Below are positions 36,384 through 45,641 of a stretch of DNA of 64,000 nt, in pieces (position 1 is the stretch's first letter; the number at the start of each line of letters is the position of its first letter). This stretch comes from Deferribacteres bacterium (lineage in GTDB: Bacteria; Zhuqueibacterota; Zhuqueibacteria; Zhuqueibacterales; Geothermadaptataceae), in assembly GCA_020633675.1 (NCBI GenBank), contig JACKDE010000001.1:992001-1056000 (forward strand), given 5' to 3'. A program made the position numbers and the translations under genes. Under the pieces are notes generated by a model. It had not been told where the DNA came from. It saw only the letters and a program-made list of their open reading frames with translations, and searched no databases.

Positions 36384-36443
36384 CGGCTGTCACGGTTTTT
36401 GTGCAAAAATACACATTTGCAGAGAATGGAGGAGCTGAATCTG

Positions 36444-38990
36444 ATGATCCCTTTTGAAAAGAAAAAACGCTTGAAGCCAAAACAACTGCGCTGGACCTGC
36501 CGACCCAAATCCTTCCCACACCGCGACTCAAGCAAGCTCGAACCACTCACTCAAATCATCGGACAGGAGCGTGCTGTTAAAGCCATTCAGCTTGGACTTG
36601 AAGTGAAGAGTCCCGGATACAACATTTATGTGGCTGGCTTGACAGGGACAGGCCGCAAAAGCACGATTAAAAGATTACTCGACCAAATCAACACCGCCAG
36701 CAAAGTCCCTGATGATATTTGCTATGTGTACAATTTTAAAAATCCGGACATGCCCGAAGTGCTTTATTTGCCACCGGGGAAAGGCAAAGCGCTGCGTTCC
36801 GATATCGAGCAGGCGGTCAATGATTTCGTGCAAGCTATCCCGATGATTTTTGAAAGTGAGCATTTCCGCCTGCGCGTCAAGCAAACGATTAACAAGTCCA
36901 ATGAAAAAGCGCGCGCAGCCATTTCTGATTTTGAGCGCAAAGTGCAACAGGCTGGCTTTGCAATTGTCAATGTCGAGACCGGCAATGGCCCGACACAGCC
37001 GCAATTGTACCCTGTTTTGGATGACAATGTCGTCAATTGGGAAGAACTCTACAATCAGATGAAACAGGGCAAAATGACGGAAAAAACCCTGCAGGATATG
37101 CAGCAAAAACATGCTGAGCTTTCGGATGAGCTACATTTGAAGCTGGCAGCGGTGCGCAAAATCAACCGCGAAACTGAAAAGATTGTTCATGATCTGCGCA
37201 TGAAAGCCGTGGAGCCTTATCTGCGCGTCATCATCAACGATTTGAAAAAGAAATTCGAACACGAGAAAATTTCAGAATATCTCGAGAATATCAAAAGCGA
37301 TTTGCTGGATCATTTTGAGTCTTTCCGCAAAGGTGAAACACAAACCGAGCAAAGCTCGCCGTTCAAATTTCTGGAGCCGGAAGTCGATCCATACTTGCGC
37401 TATCGGGTGAACGTAATCGTTGATAACGCTTCCGAGCAGAATGCGCCTGTGGTGATCGAGAATTTTCCTTCCTACAAAAATCTCTTCGGCACCATCGAAC
37501 GCATGGTCGAGAAATCCGGCGTGTGGCGAACCGATTTTACCAAAATTCGCGGTGGCTCCTTGCTGAAAGCCAATGGCGGCTACCTGGTGCTGAACCTGAC
37601 CGATACGCTGATTGAGCCGGGTGTGTGGACATCGCTTAAGCGCGCGTTGAAGAATGGCCAGGTTGATATTCAGGCACATGATCCGGATTACATTATCAAT
37701 ACATCGAGCCTGAAACCAGTACCTGTTTCAATTAAGGTCAAGGTGATCATCGTTGGTGATGCTTTTTATTATTATCGCCTGTCTATCCTTGATGATGACT
37801 TTAAAAAGATTTTCAAGATTCGGGCCGACTTCAACATAACCATGCCTCTTAACGACGCGGCTGTGCAGGACTATGGCCAGTTTATCTGCCGGCTTTGTCA
37901 CGAAGAGCAGCTATTGCCGTTCGATCAGGCTGCTATGGCAGGGATTGTTGAATATGGTGTATGGTTGACCGAGAACACCGATAAAGTTTCGACCAAATTC
38001 AGCATGGTAGCCGATTTGGTGCGTGAAGCAGATTTCTGGGCGCGTTCCGGCAAGGCAAAACGGGTGGGCATTGTGCATGTCGATCAGGCTCTTGATGAGC
38101 AGCGCTTCCGTTTGAATATGATCGAAGAGCGTATCAAAGAAGAGATTGCAAAAGGCCGGTTGTTGATCAATACGGATGGAGTCGTCGTCGGCCAAATCAA
38201 TGGCCTGGTTATCAGTAGTTATGGGGGCTACAGCTTTGGGCGGCCGAGCCGTATCACCTGCCAGGTTGGCGTTGGCACTTCTGGTGTTGTCAGCATCGAC
38301 CGCGATGCCGATTTGAGCGGCAAAACCCATCGCAAAGGTATTGCCATCATCGGCGGTTACCTGCGCGGCATGTACGCTTCGCAAAAAAGTCTGGCCATGA
38401 GCGTGAGTCTGACATTTGAACAATCCTATGGTCCGATCGATGGCGACAGCGCCTCATCGACCGAGATTTATGCGATTTTGTCCGCACTTTCCGGCGCGCC
38501 GTTGAGGCAAGATATTGCAGTCACCGGTTCTGTCAGCCAGCGCGGGGAAGTCCAGCCGATTGGTGGCGTGAACGAGAAAATCGAAGGTTTTTTTGATATC
38601 TGCAACGCACGTGGCCTAACCGGTACGCAAGGCGTCATGATTCCGGCTCTCAACCTCAACAACTTGATGTTGCGAAAAGATGTTGTGCAAGCCGTCAAAG
38701 ATGAAAGATTCCATATCATCGCGGTGTCGACGATAGATGAGGGTATCGAAGTGCTGACCGGCATTGCCGCTGGCAAGCGCAAAAAAGAAGGAAATTTTCC
38801 GGCTGAATCGATTCACGGCAAAGTTGAAGTGCGTTTACAAGAGCTGGCTGAAGGAGGCAAAAACAATAAGTCTGACGACAAGTCCAACGGCAAAACGGCA
38901 GATGGCAACACCAAAAAATCGAACTCGAAAAAACAAAAGGCGGCGCCCCATTTGGATTGCGATCTATCCGATGGATCGTCACGGTCATGA
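36444..38990 (+). CDS. ATP-dependent protease of the Lon family (AAA_32/LonB-like)
   Basis: An AAA+ Ser-Lys protease of the Lon-like group that lacks the classical N-terminal Lon domain. Walker A GLTGTGRKS is at about residues 65-73. A large insertion with helical coiled-coil segments follows (about 140-300), then AAA core pieces including IRGGSLLKANGGYLVLNL. The protease domain ends the protein, with the nucleophile Ser669 in DGDSASST and Lys712 in GGVNEKIEGF, the same 43-residue spacing as in classical Lon. GGAGGAG at 36428-36434 favours the ATG at 36444 (848 residues). The tail (about 805-848) is Lys/Asn/Ser-rich. The stop overlaps the broken GNAT gene. Confidence 0.9.
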   Translation: MIPFEKKKRLKPKQLRWTCRPKSFPHRDSSKLEPLTQIIGQERAVKAIQLGLEVKSPGYNIYVAGLTGTGRKSTIKRLLDQINTASKVPDDICYVYNFKNPDMPEVLYLPPGKGKALRSDIEQAVNDFVQAIPMIFESEHFRLRVKQTINKSNEKARAAISDFERKVQQAGFAIVNVETGNGPTQPQLYPVLDDNVVNWEELYNQMKQGKMTEKTLQDMQQKHAELSDELHLKLAAVRKINRETEKIVHDLRMKAVEPYLRVIINDLKKKFEHEKISEYLENIKSDLLDHFESFRKGETQTEQSSPFKFLEPEVDPYLRYRVNVIVDNASEQNAPVVIENFPSYKNLFGTIERMVEKSGVWRTDFTKIRGGSLLKANGGYLVLNLTDTLIEPGVWTSLKRALKNGQVDIQAHDPDYIINTSSLKPVPVSIKVKVIIVGDAFYYYRLSILDDDFKKIFKIRADFNITMPLNDAAVQDYGQFICRLCHEEQLLPFDQAAMAGIVEYGVWLTENTDKVSTKFSMVADLVREADFWARSGKAKRVGIVHVDQALDEQRFRLNMIEERIKEEIAKGRLLINTDGVVVGQINGLVISSYGGYSFGRPSRITCQVGVGTSGVVSIDRDADLSGKTHRKGIAIIGGYLRGMYASQKSLAMSVSLTFEQSYGPIDGDSASSTEIYAILSALSGAPLRQDIAVTGSVSQRGEVQPIGGVNEKIEGFFDICNARGLTGTQGVMIPALNLNNLMLRKDVVQAVKDERFHIIAVSTIDEGIEVLTGIAAGKRKKEGNFPAESIHGKVEVRLQELAEGGKNNKSDDKSNGKTADGNTKKSNSKKQKAAPHLDCDLSDGSSRS

Positions 38991-39378
38991 ATCCTGCAGC
39001 AATTCGCCTCGATGCCAGCCAGGTTCTTGACTTCGATCATATGGCGCTATATGAAGCGGTCGGCTGGACGAGCTACACCAGCGGTGAAAATCGCAATTTG
39101 CTCGAAAAAACCATATGGAATTCGACTTATGTGGTTGCTGCATGGCACGATAAAACGCTTGTCGGCCTGGCGCTGTCTCTCAGACGATGTTTCGATCTTT
39201 TATCTGCAGGATATCTTGGTGCATCCTGATTACAAGCGCGTGGGCATTGGCAAAAAGCTCATGCAATACTGCCTGAAAAGATTTAGCGCTGGTGCGCACG
39301 AAAGTGTTGCTGACTGACGATGAGTTGCCTCAAAAAGCATATTATGAGTCGTTTGGCTTTAAAACACCCGGGAACTAA
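38987..39378 (+). pseudogene. GNAT-family N-acetyltransferase, broken by two frameshifts
   Basis: Three frames are needed to read a GNAT protein of about 130 residues. From the ATG at 38987 (overlapping the Lon stop): MNPAAIRLDASQVLDFDHMA through DKTLVGLALSL. A shift near 39180 leads to SDDVSIFYLQDILVHPDYKR and GIGKKLMQYCLKRFS, the acetyl-CoA-binding motif. A second shift near 39290 gives VRTKVLLTDDELPQKAYYES and FGFKTPGN, ending at TAA 39376-39378. Both shifts go in the same direction by one. Either the gene is decayed or the sequence has two indel errors; the conserved motifs in each piece favour a recent event. Confidence 0.8.
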
Positions 39379-39496
39379 ACAAAACCCGGCTGAATGCGTT
39401 TATACAAATGTTCGGTGTTCATCTGGAATAGGCCTGTTGAGAAATAGCAGAAGCGTATTGTAACGATATCGCAAGCGTCATTTCGGAAGCGAAAAT

Positions 39497-40531
39497 ATGA
39501 AAGCCGTTTATTTTCAAAAACATGGCGATGTTGCCGTTTTAGAATATGGTGACCTGCCAACGCCCACTGTATCTGCAGGACATGTGCTCGTGAAAGTGCA
39601 TGCCTGCGCAGTGAATCATATCGATCTTTGGACGCGCAAAGGTTGGCCCGGCTTGCGGCTGCAATTGCCGCATATTTTAGGCGCGGATATCGCTGGCTCG
39701 GTTGCTGAAATCGGCTCCGGCGTCACAAATGTTCGTGTCGGTGAGCCTGTGGTGGTTTTGCCGGGACTATCTTGTGGCGTGTGTGAATGGTGCCAGCGCG
39801 GCAATGACAACTACTGCAACAAATACACTGTGCTCGGCGAGCATATACGCGGTGGCAATGCAGAATATATCAGCGTACCGGCACAAAATGTGGTGGCCAA
39901 GCCGGAGAACCTTTCATTCGAACAAGCTGCATCCTATCCGCTGACGTTCCAGACCAGTTGGCATATGCTGGTGGCACAGGCACAGATACAACCGGGCGAT
40001 TGGGTTTTGGTGCTGGCTGCCGGCAGCGGCGTGGGCGTCGCGGCGGTTCAGATTGCCAAATTGTTTGGCGCCAATGTGATCGCTGCTGCCAGCTCACAGG
40101 CGAAGCTGGACAAGGCAAAAGAGCTGGGAGCTGATGCGTTCGTTAATTATCAGGAAGAAGATTTTTACAAGAAATCGAAAGACATCACAGCTGGCCGCGG
40201 CGTGGACATCGTGTTTGAGCATGTCGGCAAAGCGACCTGGCAAAATTCGATTAAAGTCCTTGTCAAGGGTGGACGATTGGTGACTTGCGGAGCAACCACA
40301 GGCTACGATGCCCTGACAGACTTGCGATATGTTTTTTACAAAAATCTGCGCATTTTTGGCAATTTGATGGGATCACGGGGAGAATTGATCCGCATCACCC
40401 AACTGATGCAGGAGGGCAAGCTTAAGCCTGTCATCGATCGCGTGCTGCCGCTTCAGCAGGCAAAAGACGCGCATCGCGCTCTGGCCAATCGCGAGCAATT
40501 CGGCAAAATCGTCCTGAAAGTAAGCGATTGA
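39497..40531 (+). CDS. zinc-binding alcohol dehydrogenase / quinone oxidoreductase family protein
   Basis: A 344-residue medium-chain dehydrogenase/reductase. The N-terminal half has the catalytic zinc region VHACAVNHIDLWTRKGWPG with PHILGADIAGSVAEIG, and the structural-zinc cysteines in SCGVCEWCQRGNDNYC (about residues 92-107). The nucleotide domain has VLVLAAGSGVGVAAVQIAKLFGANVIAAA. Presence of the four-Cys structural lobe points to a zinc-dependent alcohol dehydrogenase, with Asp (LGAD) where the classical enzymes have GHE. It is probably NAD(P)H-linked and soluble; the substrate is unknown. Confidence 0.9.
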   Translation: MKAVYFQKHGDVAVLEYGDLPTPTVSAGHVLVKVHACAVNHIDLWTRKGWPGLRLQLPHILGADIAGSVAEIGSGVTNVRVGEPVVVLPGLSCGVCEWCQRGNDNYCNKYTVLGEHIRGGNAEYISVPAQNVVAKPENLSFEQAASYPLTFQTSWHMLVAQAQIQPGDWVLVLAAGSGVGVAAVQIAKLFGANVIAAASSQAKLDKAKELGADAFVNYQEEDFYKKSKDITAGRGVDIVFEHVGKATWQNSIKVLVKGGRLVTCGATTGYDALTDLRYVFYKNLRIFGNLMGSRGELIRITQLMQEGKLKPVIDRVLPLQQAKDAHRALANREQFGKIVLKVSD

Positions 40532-40638
40532 TCTACAAGTCAGCTAACCAGTTTTTATCTTAAGATAATTGCGAGCACGGCGGTCGATTCGTTATAAAAA
40601 TTATTTATAATTCAGCCAGAATCTCTTGTTTTTCAAAA

Positions 40639-40668
40639 TTGCTGACATTAATTTTACATTTGTATACC
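40639..40668 (+). promoter_or_regulatory. possible promoter of sdhCAB
   Basis: TTGCTG (40639-40644), 18-base spacer, TATACC (40663-40668), preceded by an A/T-rich stretch (40580-40640). Weak match; a -10 with TG directly before it. The leader to sdhC would be about 70 bases. Confidence 0.3.
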
Positions 40669-40743
40669 GATCGCTGCAATGCGAAGTCAAATCATTGGCG
40701 TCGAATTCATTACTGCTTGAAATGCTAAACTTGGAGAGGAAGG

Positions 40744-41454
40744 ATGGCTGAAGAAAAAGCCAAACTGTGGTCATCTGTTGGCAAAAAGGCCCTGATGGCA
40801 GTGACTGGCTTACTGTTGGTCACATTTGTGATAGAGCATCTTCTCGGTAACTTGTTGTTGTTCACGACCGATCCCGACCCGTTCAATAAATATGCATACA
40901 CGCTCATGAGTCTTGGCAAGCTCCTGATCGCTGTGGAATTGGTGTTTTTAGCCTTTTTTATTTTGCATATGTACTCAGGCCTCACCGTTTACCTCAGCAA
41001 ACGCAAAGCACGCCCTGACTCCTATCGCAAAAGCGGCAATGCCGGCAACCCCAGCAAGAAAACGTTGTCATCGACGACGATGATCATTTCCGGTCTCGTT
41101 TTGCTCGTTTTTGTTGCTATCCATTTGAAAACTTTCAAATTTGGGCCTCATTACACGACTTTTGTCGATGGGGTCGAAATGCGCGACCTGTACAAGCTTG
41201 TCTACCAAACCTTTGCGCAACCGCTGTATGTGTTTTGGTATGTATTGAGCATGGTCATCCTTGGCTTGCATCTGCGGCACGGTGTGTGGAGTGCCTTTCA
41301 ATCGCTCGGATTGCACCACCATCGCTTCACGCCTGCGATATACACATTCGCGCTGATTTTTGCTGTTGTCTGGGCACTTGGCTTCATCGCCATGCCCATC
41401 TGGATTTTCTTCGATCCCCTGAATGTTCGACAAGATGTTTTGAATTTGATGTAA
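40744..41454 (+). CDS. sdhC: succinate dehydrogenase cytochrome b subunit (five-helix, b558 type)
   Basis: The membrane anchor of complex II (succinate:menaquinone oxidoreductase or fumarate reductase). 236 residues with five hydrophobic segments, about 14-35, 55-80, 105-125, 155-180 and 200-225, and haem-ligand His candidates such as FVIEHLLGN, FILHMYSG, VAIHLKTFK and LGLHLRHGVW. This single five-helix subunit replaces separate SdhC and SdhD and is characteristic of Bacteroidota/Bacillus-type enzymes. AGGAAGG precedes the ATG. It is followed at ten bases by sdhA. Confidence 0.93.
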   Translation: MAEEKAKLWSSVGKKALMAVTGLLLVTFVIEHLLGNLLLFTTDPDPFNKYAYTLMSLGKLLIAVELVFLAFFILHMYSGLTVYLSKRKARPDSYRKSGNAGNPSKKTLSSTTMIISGLVLLVFVAIHLKTFKFGPHYTTFVDGVEMRDLYKLVYQTFAQPLYVFWYVLSMVILGLHLRHGVWSAFQSLGLHHHRFTPAIYTFALIFAVVWALGFIAMPIWIFFDPLNVRQDVLNLM

Positions 41455-41464
41455 GGTGGCTACC

Positions 41465-43378
41465 ATGAAATTAAATGCAAAAGTTCCTGCAGGTCCGCTA
41501 CCACAGAAATGGGACCAGCATAAATTCGATCTGAAACTGGTAAATCCAGCAAATAAGCGTAAATACGAAATTATCGTTGTCGGCACGGGGTTGGCGGGTG
41601 CGTCCGCAGGTGCAAGCCTGGCTGAACTGGGCTATAACGTAAAGATTTTCTGCATCCAGGATTCGCCGCGCCGGGCGCACAGCATCGCGGCGCAAGGCGG
41701 TATCAATGCGGCCAAAAATTATCCGAATGACGGCGATAGTGTCTGGCGCCTGTTTTATGACACCGTTAAAGGTGGCGATTATCGCTCCCGCGAAGCCAAC
41801 GTCTACCGACTGGCCCAGGTCAGTGCCAACATTATCGATCAGTGCGTTGCCCAGGGTGTGCCGTTTGCGCGCGAATACGGCGGTCTGCTCGATAATCGGT
41901 CGTTCGGCGGCGCACAGGTTTCGCGAACATTTTATGCCCGTGGCCAAACCGGTCAGCAATTGCTGCTGGGTGCTTATAGTTCGCTGATGCGGCAAGCGGC
42001 CATTGGCAAAGTCAAGCAGTTTTCGCGCCGCGAAATGCTGGAGCTGATCGTTGTCGACGGCCAGGCGCGTGGTATTGTCGTACGAAATCTCATGACTGGC
42101 GAGCTTGAGTCACACGTTGGGCACGCTGTCGTGCTGGCCACCGGTGGCTATGGAAATGTTTATTATTTGTCGACCAATGCCAAAAATTCGAATGCGACCG
42201 CAGCGTGGCGCTGCCATAAAAAAGGCGCTTATTTTGCCAATCCATGCTTTACGCAAATCCACCCGACCTGTATTCCTGTGTCTGGCCATTACCAATCCAA
42301 GCTGACGTTGATGAGCGAGAGTTTGCGCAATGACGGCCGCGTTTGGGTGCCGAAAAAGAAAGGCGATACGCGCAGCCCGGAGCATATTCCTGAGGACGAG
42401 CGCGACTATTACCTCGAACGCAAGTATCCCAGCTTTGGTAACCTCGTGCCGCGTGATGTGGCATCGCGCAATGCCAAGGCGGTCTGCGATGATGGCCACG
42501 GTGTTGGTGAAACCAGATTAGCGGTTTATCTCGATTTTGCAGATGCGATCCAGCGAATGGGTGAGCACACAATCAAGGAAAAATATGGCAATCTGTTCGA
42601 CATGTACGAACGCATCACCGATGATAATCCGTACAAAGTGCCGATGCGCATCTACCCGGCAGTACATTATACCATGGGTGGCCTGTGGGTCGATTACAAT
42701 TTGATGAGCACAATTCCGGGCTTGTTTGTGCTCGGTGAAGCGAATTTTTCCGACCACGGCGCAAACCGGCTTGGCGCAAGCGCGCTGATGCAGGGGCTGG
42801 CGGATGGCTATTTCGTCATCCCGTACACCATCGGAGACTATCTGGCTAAGTCCAGTTTTAACGGTGTAGACGCGTCCCATGCTGAAGTAAAGGAAGCAGA
42901 ATCGCAAGTCGAAGCGAACACGCAAAAACTGCTGTCGATCAACGGTAAAAAAACGGTGACCGAATTTCATCGCGAGCTTGGCCAAATTATGTGGGATTAT
43001 GTCGGTATGTCGCGTGACGAAAATGGATTGCAGCACGCGCTAACAGAAATTCCGCAATTGCGTGAGGAATTTTGGCAAAACCTGCTCATTCCCAAAGATT
43101 CGAAGACGCTCAACAAAAACCTTGAATTCGCAGGCCGGGTTGCTGATTTTCTCGAACTGGGCGAGCTGATGGCAAGAGATGCGCTCGAGCGCAAAGAGTC
43201 CTGTGGCGGCCATTTTCGTGAAGAACATCAGACGCCTGAAGGCGAGGCTATGCGCGATGATGAGAACTTTGCATTTGTGAGTGCGTGGGAATATGCAGGA
43301 CTTAACAATGCGCCAAATATGCACAAAGAATCCCTGACTTTCGAAAATGTGAAATTGACACAGAGAAGTTATAAATAG
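41465..43378 (+). CDS. sdhA: succinate dehydrogenase flavoprotein subunit
   Basis: The FAD subunit of complex II, where succinate is oxidised. The FAD fold starts IIVVGTGLAGASAGASLAELG, the covalent-flavin His is in RRAHSIAAQGGINAAKNY, and the active-site region includes NPCFTQIHPTCIP and the late HGANRLGASALMQGLADG. The ATG at 41465 is chosen over the upstream GTG because AAGGTGG lies five bases ahead of it; this gives 637 residues. The N-terminus and length fit the Bacteroidota/Bacillus-like branch. Second gene of the sdhCAB operon. Confidence 0.96.
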   Translation: MKLNAKVPAGPLPQKWDQHKFDLKLVNPANKRKYEIIVVGTGLAGASAGASLAELGYNVKIFCIQDSPRRAHSIAAQGGINAAKNYPNDGDSVWRLFYDTVKGGDYRSREANVYRLAQVSANIIDQCVAQGVPFAREYGGLLDNRSFGGAQVSRTFYARGQTGQQLLLGAYSSLMRQAAIGKVKQFSRREMLELIVVDGQARGIVVRNLMTGELESHVGHAVVLATGGYGNVYYLSTNAKNSNATAAWRCHKKGAYFANPCFTQIHPTCIPVSGHYQSKLTLMSESLRNDGRVWVPKKKGDTRSPEHIPEDERDYYLERKYPSFGNLVPRDVASRNAKAVCDDGHGVGETRLAVYLDFADAIQRMGEHTIKEKYGNLFDMYERITDDNPYKVPMRIYPAVHYTMGGLWVDYNLMSTIPGLFVLGEANFSDHGANRLGASALMQGLADGYFVIPYTIGDYLAKSSFNGVDASHAEVKEAESQVEANTQKLLSINGKKTVTEFHRELGQIMWDYVGMSRDENGLQHALTEIPQLREEFWQNLLIPKDSKTLNKNLEFAGRVADFLELGELMARDALERKESCGGHFREEHQTPEGEAMRDDENFAFVSAWEYAGLNNAPNMHKESLTFENVKLTQRSYK

Positions 43379-43444
43379 AGAATTGCCAGCACCGCAGTCG
43401 GCGTTGAGTTGACTGCGTGCATTATAATCAAGGAGTTGCGCTTC

Positions 43445-44197
43445 ATGGCCACAAAACTGAGTTTAAATCTGCAAATCTGGCGGCAGGCCGGGCCGGATAA
43501 ACCTGGAAAGATGGTCGATTATAAATTAAATGACGTTTCGCCAGATATGTCCTTTTTGGAAATGCTCGATGTCCTCAATGATGATCTGCTGCAAAAGGGC
43601 GAAGAACCAGTCGAATTCGATAACGATTGTCGCGAAGGTATTTGCGGCATGTGCAGCTTGGTGATCAATGGTGTGGCGCATGGCCCGCAGAAGGGCACAG
43701 CCACCTGCCAGCTCCATATGCGCAAATTCAAGGATGGCGAAACCGTTACAATAGAGCCATTTCGAGCAAAAGCATTCCCTGTCGTTAAAGATTTGGTCGT
43801 AGACCGTGGCGCGTTTGATCGCATCATCGCGGCAGGCGGTTATATTTCGATCAACGCCGGGGGCGCACCGGATGCCAATGCCATTCCGATTCCTAAAGAA
43901 TATGCTGACGAAGCCATGGACGCGGCAGCCTGTATCGGCTGTGGTGCGTGTGTGGCCGCTTGCCCCAATGCATCGGCATCGTTGTTCGTGAGCGCCAAAA
44001 TATCGCAACTGGCGCTGCTGCCGCAAGGCCAGCCTGAACGCTATCGCCGTGCGACCAGTATGGTTGCGCAGATGGATGCCGAAGGCTTCGGGGACTGCTC
44101 AAATCACGCTGAATGCGAAGCGGTTTGCCCGAAGGAGATTTCCATCGCACATATCGCCCGTATGAAACGCGATTATCTCCGCAGTGTCTTTAAGTGA
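43445..44197 (+). CDS. sdhB: succinate dehydrogenase iron-sulfur subunit
   Basis: Passes electrons from the flavin to the quinone through three clusters. The [2Fe-2S] cysteines lie in NDCREGICGMCSLVING and TATCQLH; the [4Fe-4S] set is in CIGCGACVAACPNA; the third is in CSNHAECEAVCPKEI. AAGGAG nine bases before the ATG at 43445 fixes the start and gives 250 residues. It is the last gene of sdhCAB and is followed by the strong terminator at 44252-44302. Confidence 0.96.
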   Translation: MATKLSLNLQIWRQAGPDKPGKMVDYKLNDVSPDMSFLEMLDVLNDDLLQKGEEPVEFDNDCREGICGMCSLVINGVAHGPQKGTATCQLHMRKFKDGETVTIEPFRAKAFPVVKDLVVDRGAFDRIIAAGGYISINAGGAPDANAIPIPKEYADEAMDAAACIGCGACVAACPNASASLFVSAKISQLALLPQGQPERYRRATSMVAQMDAEGFGDCSNHAECEAVCPKEISIAHIARMKRDYLRSVFK

Positions 44198-44251
44198 TTT
44201 TATGATCATTGTCACTCGCGAATCATTGTGCGTTGTTTTGTTTTGACATGC

Positions 44252-44302
44252 AAAAGCCTTGTTTGGTTAATAGCTTGCAGCTCACCAAACAAGGCTTTTT
44301 TT
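44252..44302 (+). terminator. strong intrinsic terminator of sdhCAB
   Basis: AAAAGCCTTGTTTGGT (44252-44267) and ACCAAACAAGGCTTTT (44284 onward) form an extended stem with a 16-base loop, followed by a run of T to 44302. The A-rich left end gives T residues on the other strand too, so it can also terminate the minus-strand gene 44347-45318. Confidence 0.93.
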
Positions 44303-44346
44303 ATATAAATCTGAATGCTTTTCCCGTTCGCTGAACAAATTTCAAG

Positions 44347-45318
44347 CTAAAAAAGCGTCAATTTGCCATTAGCGACGCGGTTCAAAAGCGCTGCCAGCCG
44401 TTCGACGATGCCGTCGATTTCGTTGCGTGTCAATCCGAATTGAATGATGTTGTCGGTGCGGCGCACGCCTTTCTCCGGAGCAAGATTTTCTGTGGGAGCA
44501 ACGGCCACAGGCAATCCGTACTGCACTTCAAACTGTGCGACTGTTTCCAGGGCGCTTTTGATTTTTTGCGGCGAGAGCATTTTCAATCGGGCGACGGTTG
44601 CTGCGGGGAGCCGTTCGACACGCAGTTGCTGCCACTCGTACCCCCTGTCACTGCGATCGCTGGCAAATGCAATGCCGTTGTCGACTGCATAAACACGCGG
44701 ATTGCTTTCTATCGTGGAAATCAAAAAATTGCCTTGATTGGCGTCAGAATGGCGGATCAGATAGGAGAAGATATTTAGATTGCCGACGAATTTGGCGTAG
44801 GTGTCGTCGCTGGCGAGCCGATCTTTATCATAAATGTTTTTGCTATCAACATTCTCAAGCCAGTATTGCAGCACATAAAAAACCAGTTTTGGATTGTCAA
44901 ATGTAGGGAGTGCCGCGGATTCGATGCTTTTATATTGGGCATACGGCGAGCCTCGAATTGCCGTTGGGGGCACGACATATTCTTCCGGGTTGAGAAAAAG
45001 CTTCTGGAACAAATAAGCTGCGACCTCATAGCGTGGCTCGTTGTTAAATGTTTCACCGCCTTGTGGCGCGCGTTTCCATTTCACCTGCATAAAATTGGTC
45101 CTGCCAAATTTCAAAATAGCCAGCTTGGTGATGTTGTTTGCAGATCGCAAATCGCGCATGCGGAAGACTTCGAAACTTTCTTTGCTCAAATGATTTTCAA
45201 TTTCTCGGATTGAATGCAGAAAATTGCTCTCGCCTGCTCCGTGAAAGTTTTGCGCAAAGGCGCGATATGGGAACAGTGCGAGAATAAAGCTGGCACAAAA
45301 TAATAAAAATCTTCTCAC
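44347..45318 (-). CDS. exported atypical kinase-like protein (PI3K/HipA/Fam20-like catalytic pattern)
   Basis: A 323-residue protein with a clean signal peptide (RRFLLFCASFILALFPYRAFA). The start is GTG at 45318, seven bases after GGAGG; upstream starts lack a ribosome site. The mature part shows the spacing of an atypical kinase: Lys in FMQVKWKRA (beta-3), Glu in EPRYEVAAYLFQKLF (helix C) with VVPPTAI, a hinge-like LVFYVLQYWLENV, the catalytic loop HSDANQGNFLI (His190, Asp192, Asn197) and a DFG-like VYAVDNGIAFAS (Asp213). This resembles the PI3/PI4-kinase, HipA and Fam20 lineages. Substrate unknown; location would be periplasm or outside. Confidence 0.7.
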   Translation of the reverse strand: MRRFLLFCASFILALFPYRAFAQNFHGAGESNFLHSIREIENHLSKESFEVFRMRDLRSANNITKLAILKFGRTNFMQVKWKRAPQGGETFNNEPRYEVAAYLFQKLFLNPEEYVVPPTAIRGSPYAQYKSIESAALPTFDNPKLVFYVLQYWLENVDSKNIYDKDRLASDDTYAKFVGNLNIFSYLIRHSDANQGNFLISTIESNPRVYAVDNGIAFASDRSDRGYEWQQLRVERLPAATVARLKMLSPQKIKSALETVAQFEVQYGLPVAVAPTENLAPEKGVRRTDNIIQFGLTRNEIDGIVERLAALLNRVANGKLTLF

Positions 45319-45641
45319 CCAATAACCTCCAGCCATTCCGGGTCCGTGATCAATTTTGCCGTTAACCATGTTTGAAAGACGTATTAAAGGCCGCAAAAGT
45401 TGAGATTGTTTTCATAGGAATGCTGTAAAATATCTTTTCTTTAATCAAACCCAAATGAAAAAATGCCGGAATGGTTCGCCTGCAATGACCGGGTTTCCGG
45501 GTGGAAATTTAACACTTGCAACAATATTCAGCATTCTGTATCTTTTTAGAAAATCAATTACATACATGTTTTGCAAAACCCGATGTTAACCAATGAAATC
45601 GGCTTTTGTGAACAATGAAATATCCAAGCTGAGAGAGGATA
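45319..45641. other. 323-base divergent intergenic region
   Basis: Separates the kinase-like gene (minus) from the DPP III gene (plus). It contains the plus-strand promoter at 45516-45544. Further structure: an A/T-rich block around 45421-45450 that may serve the minus gene. No coding frame supported. Confidence 0.5.
45516..45544 (+). promoter_or_regulatory. sigma-70-like promoter of the DPP III gene
   Basis: TTGCAA (45516-45521), 17-base spacer, TATCTT (45539-45544). It would give a leader of about 90 bases before the ATG at 45642. Confidence 0.6.
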
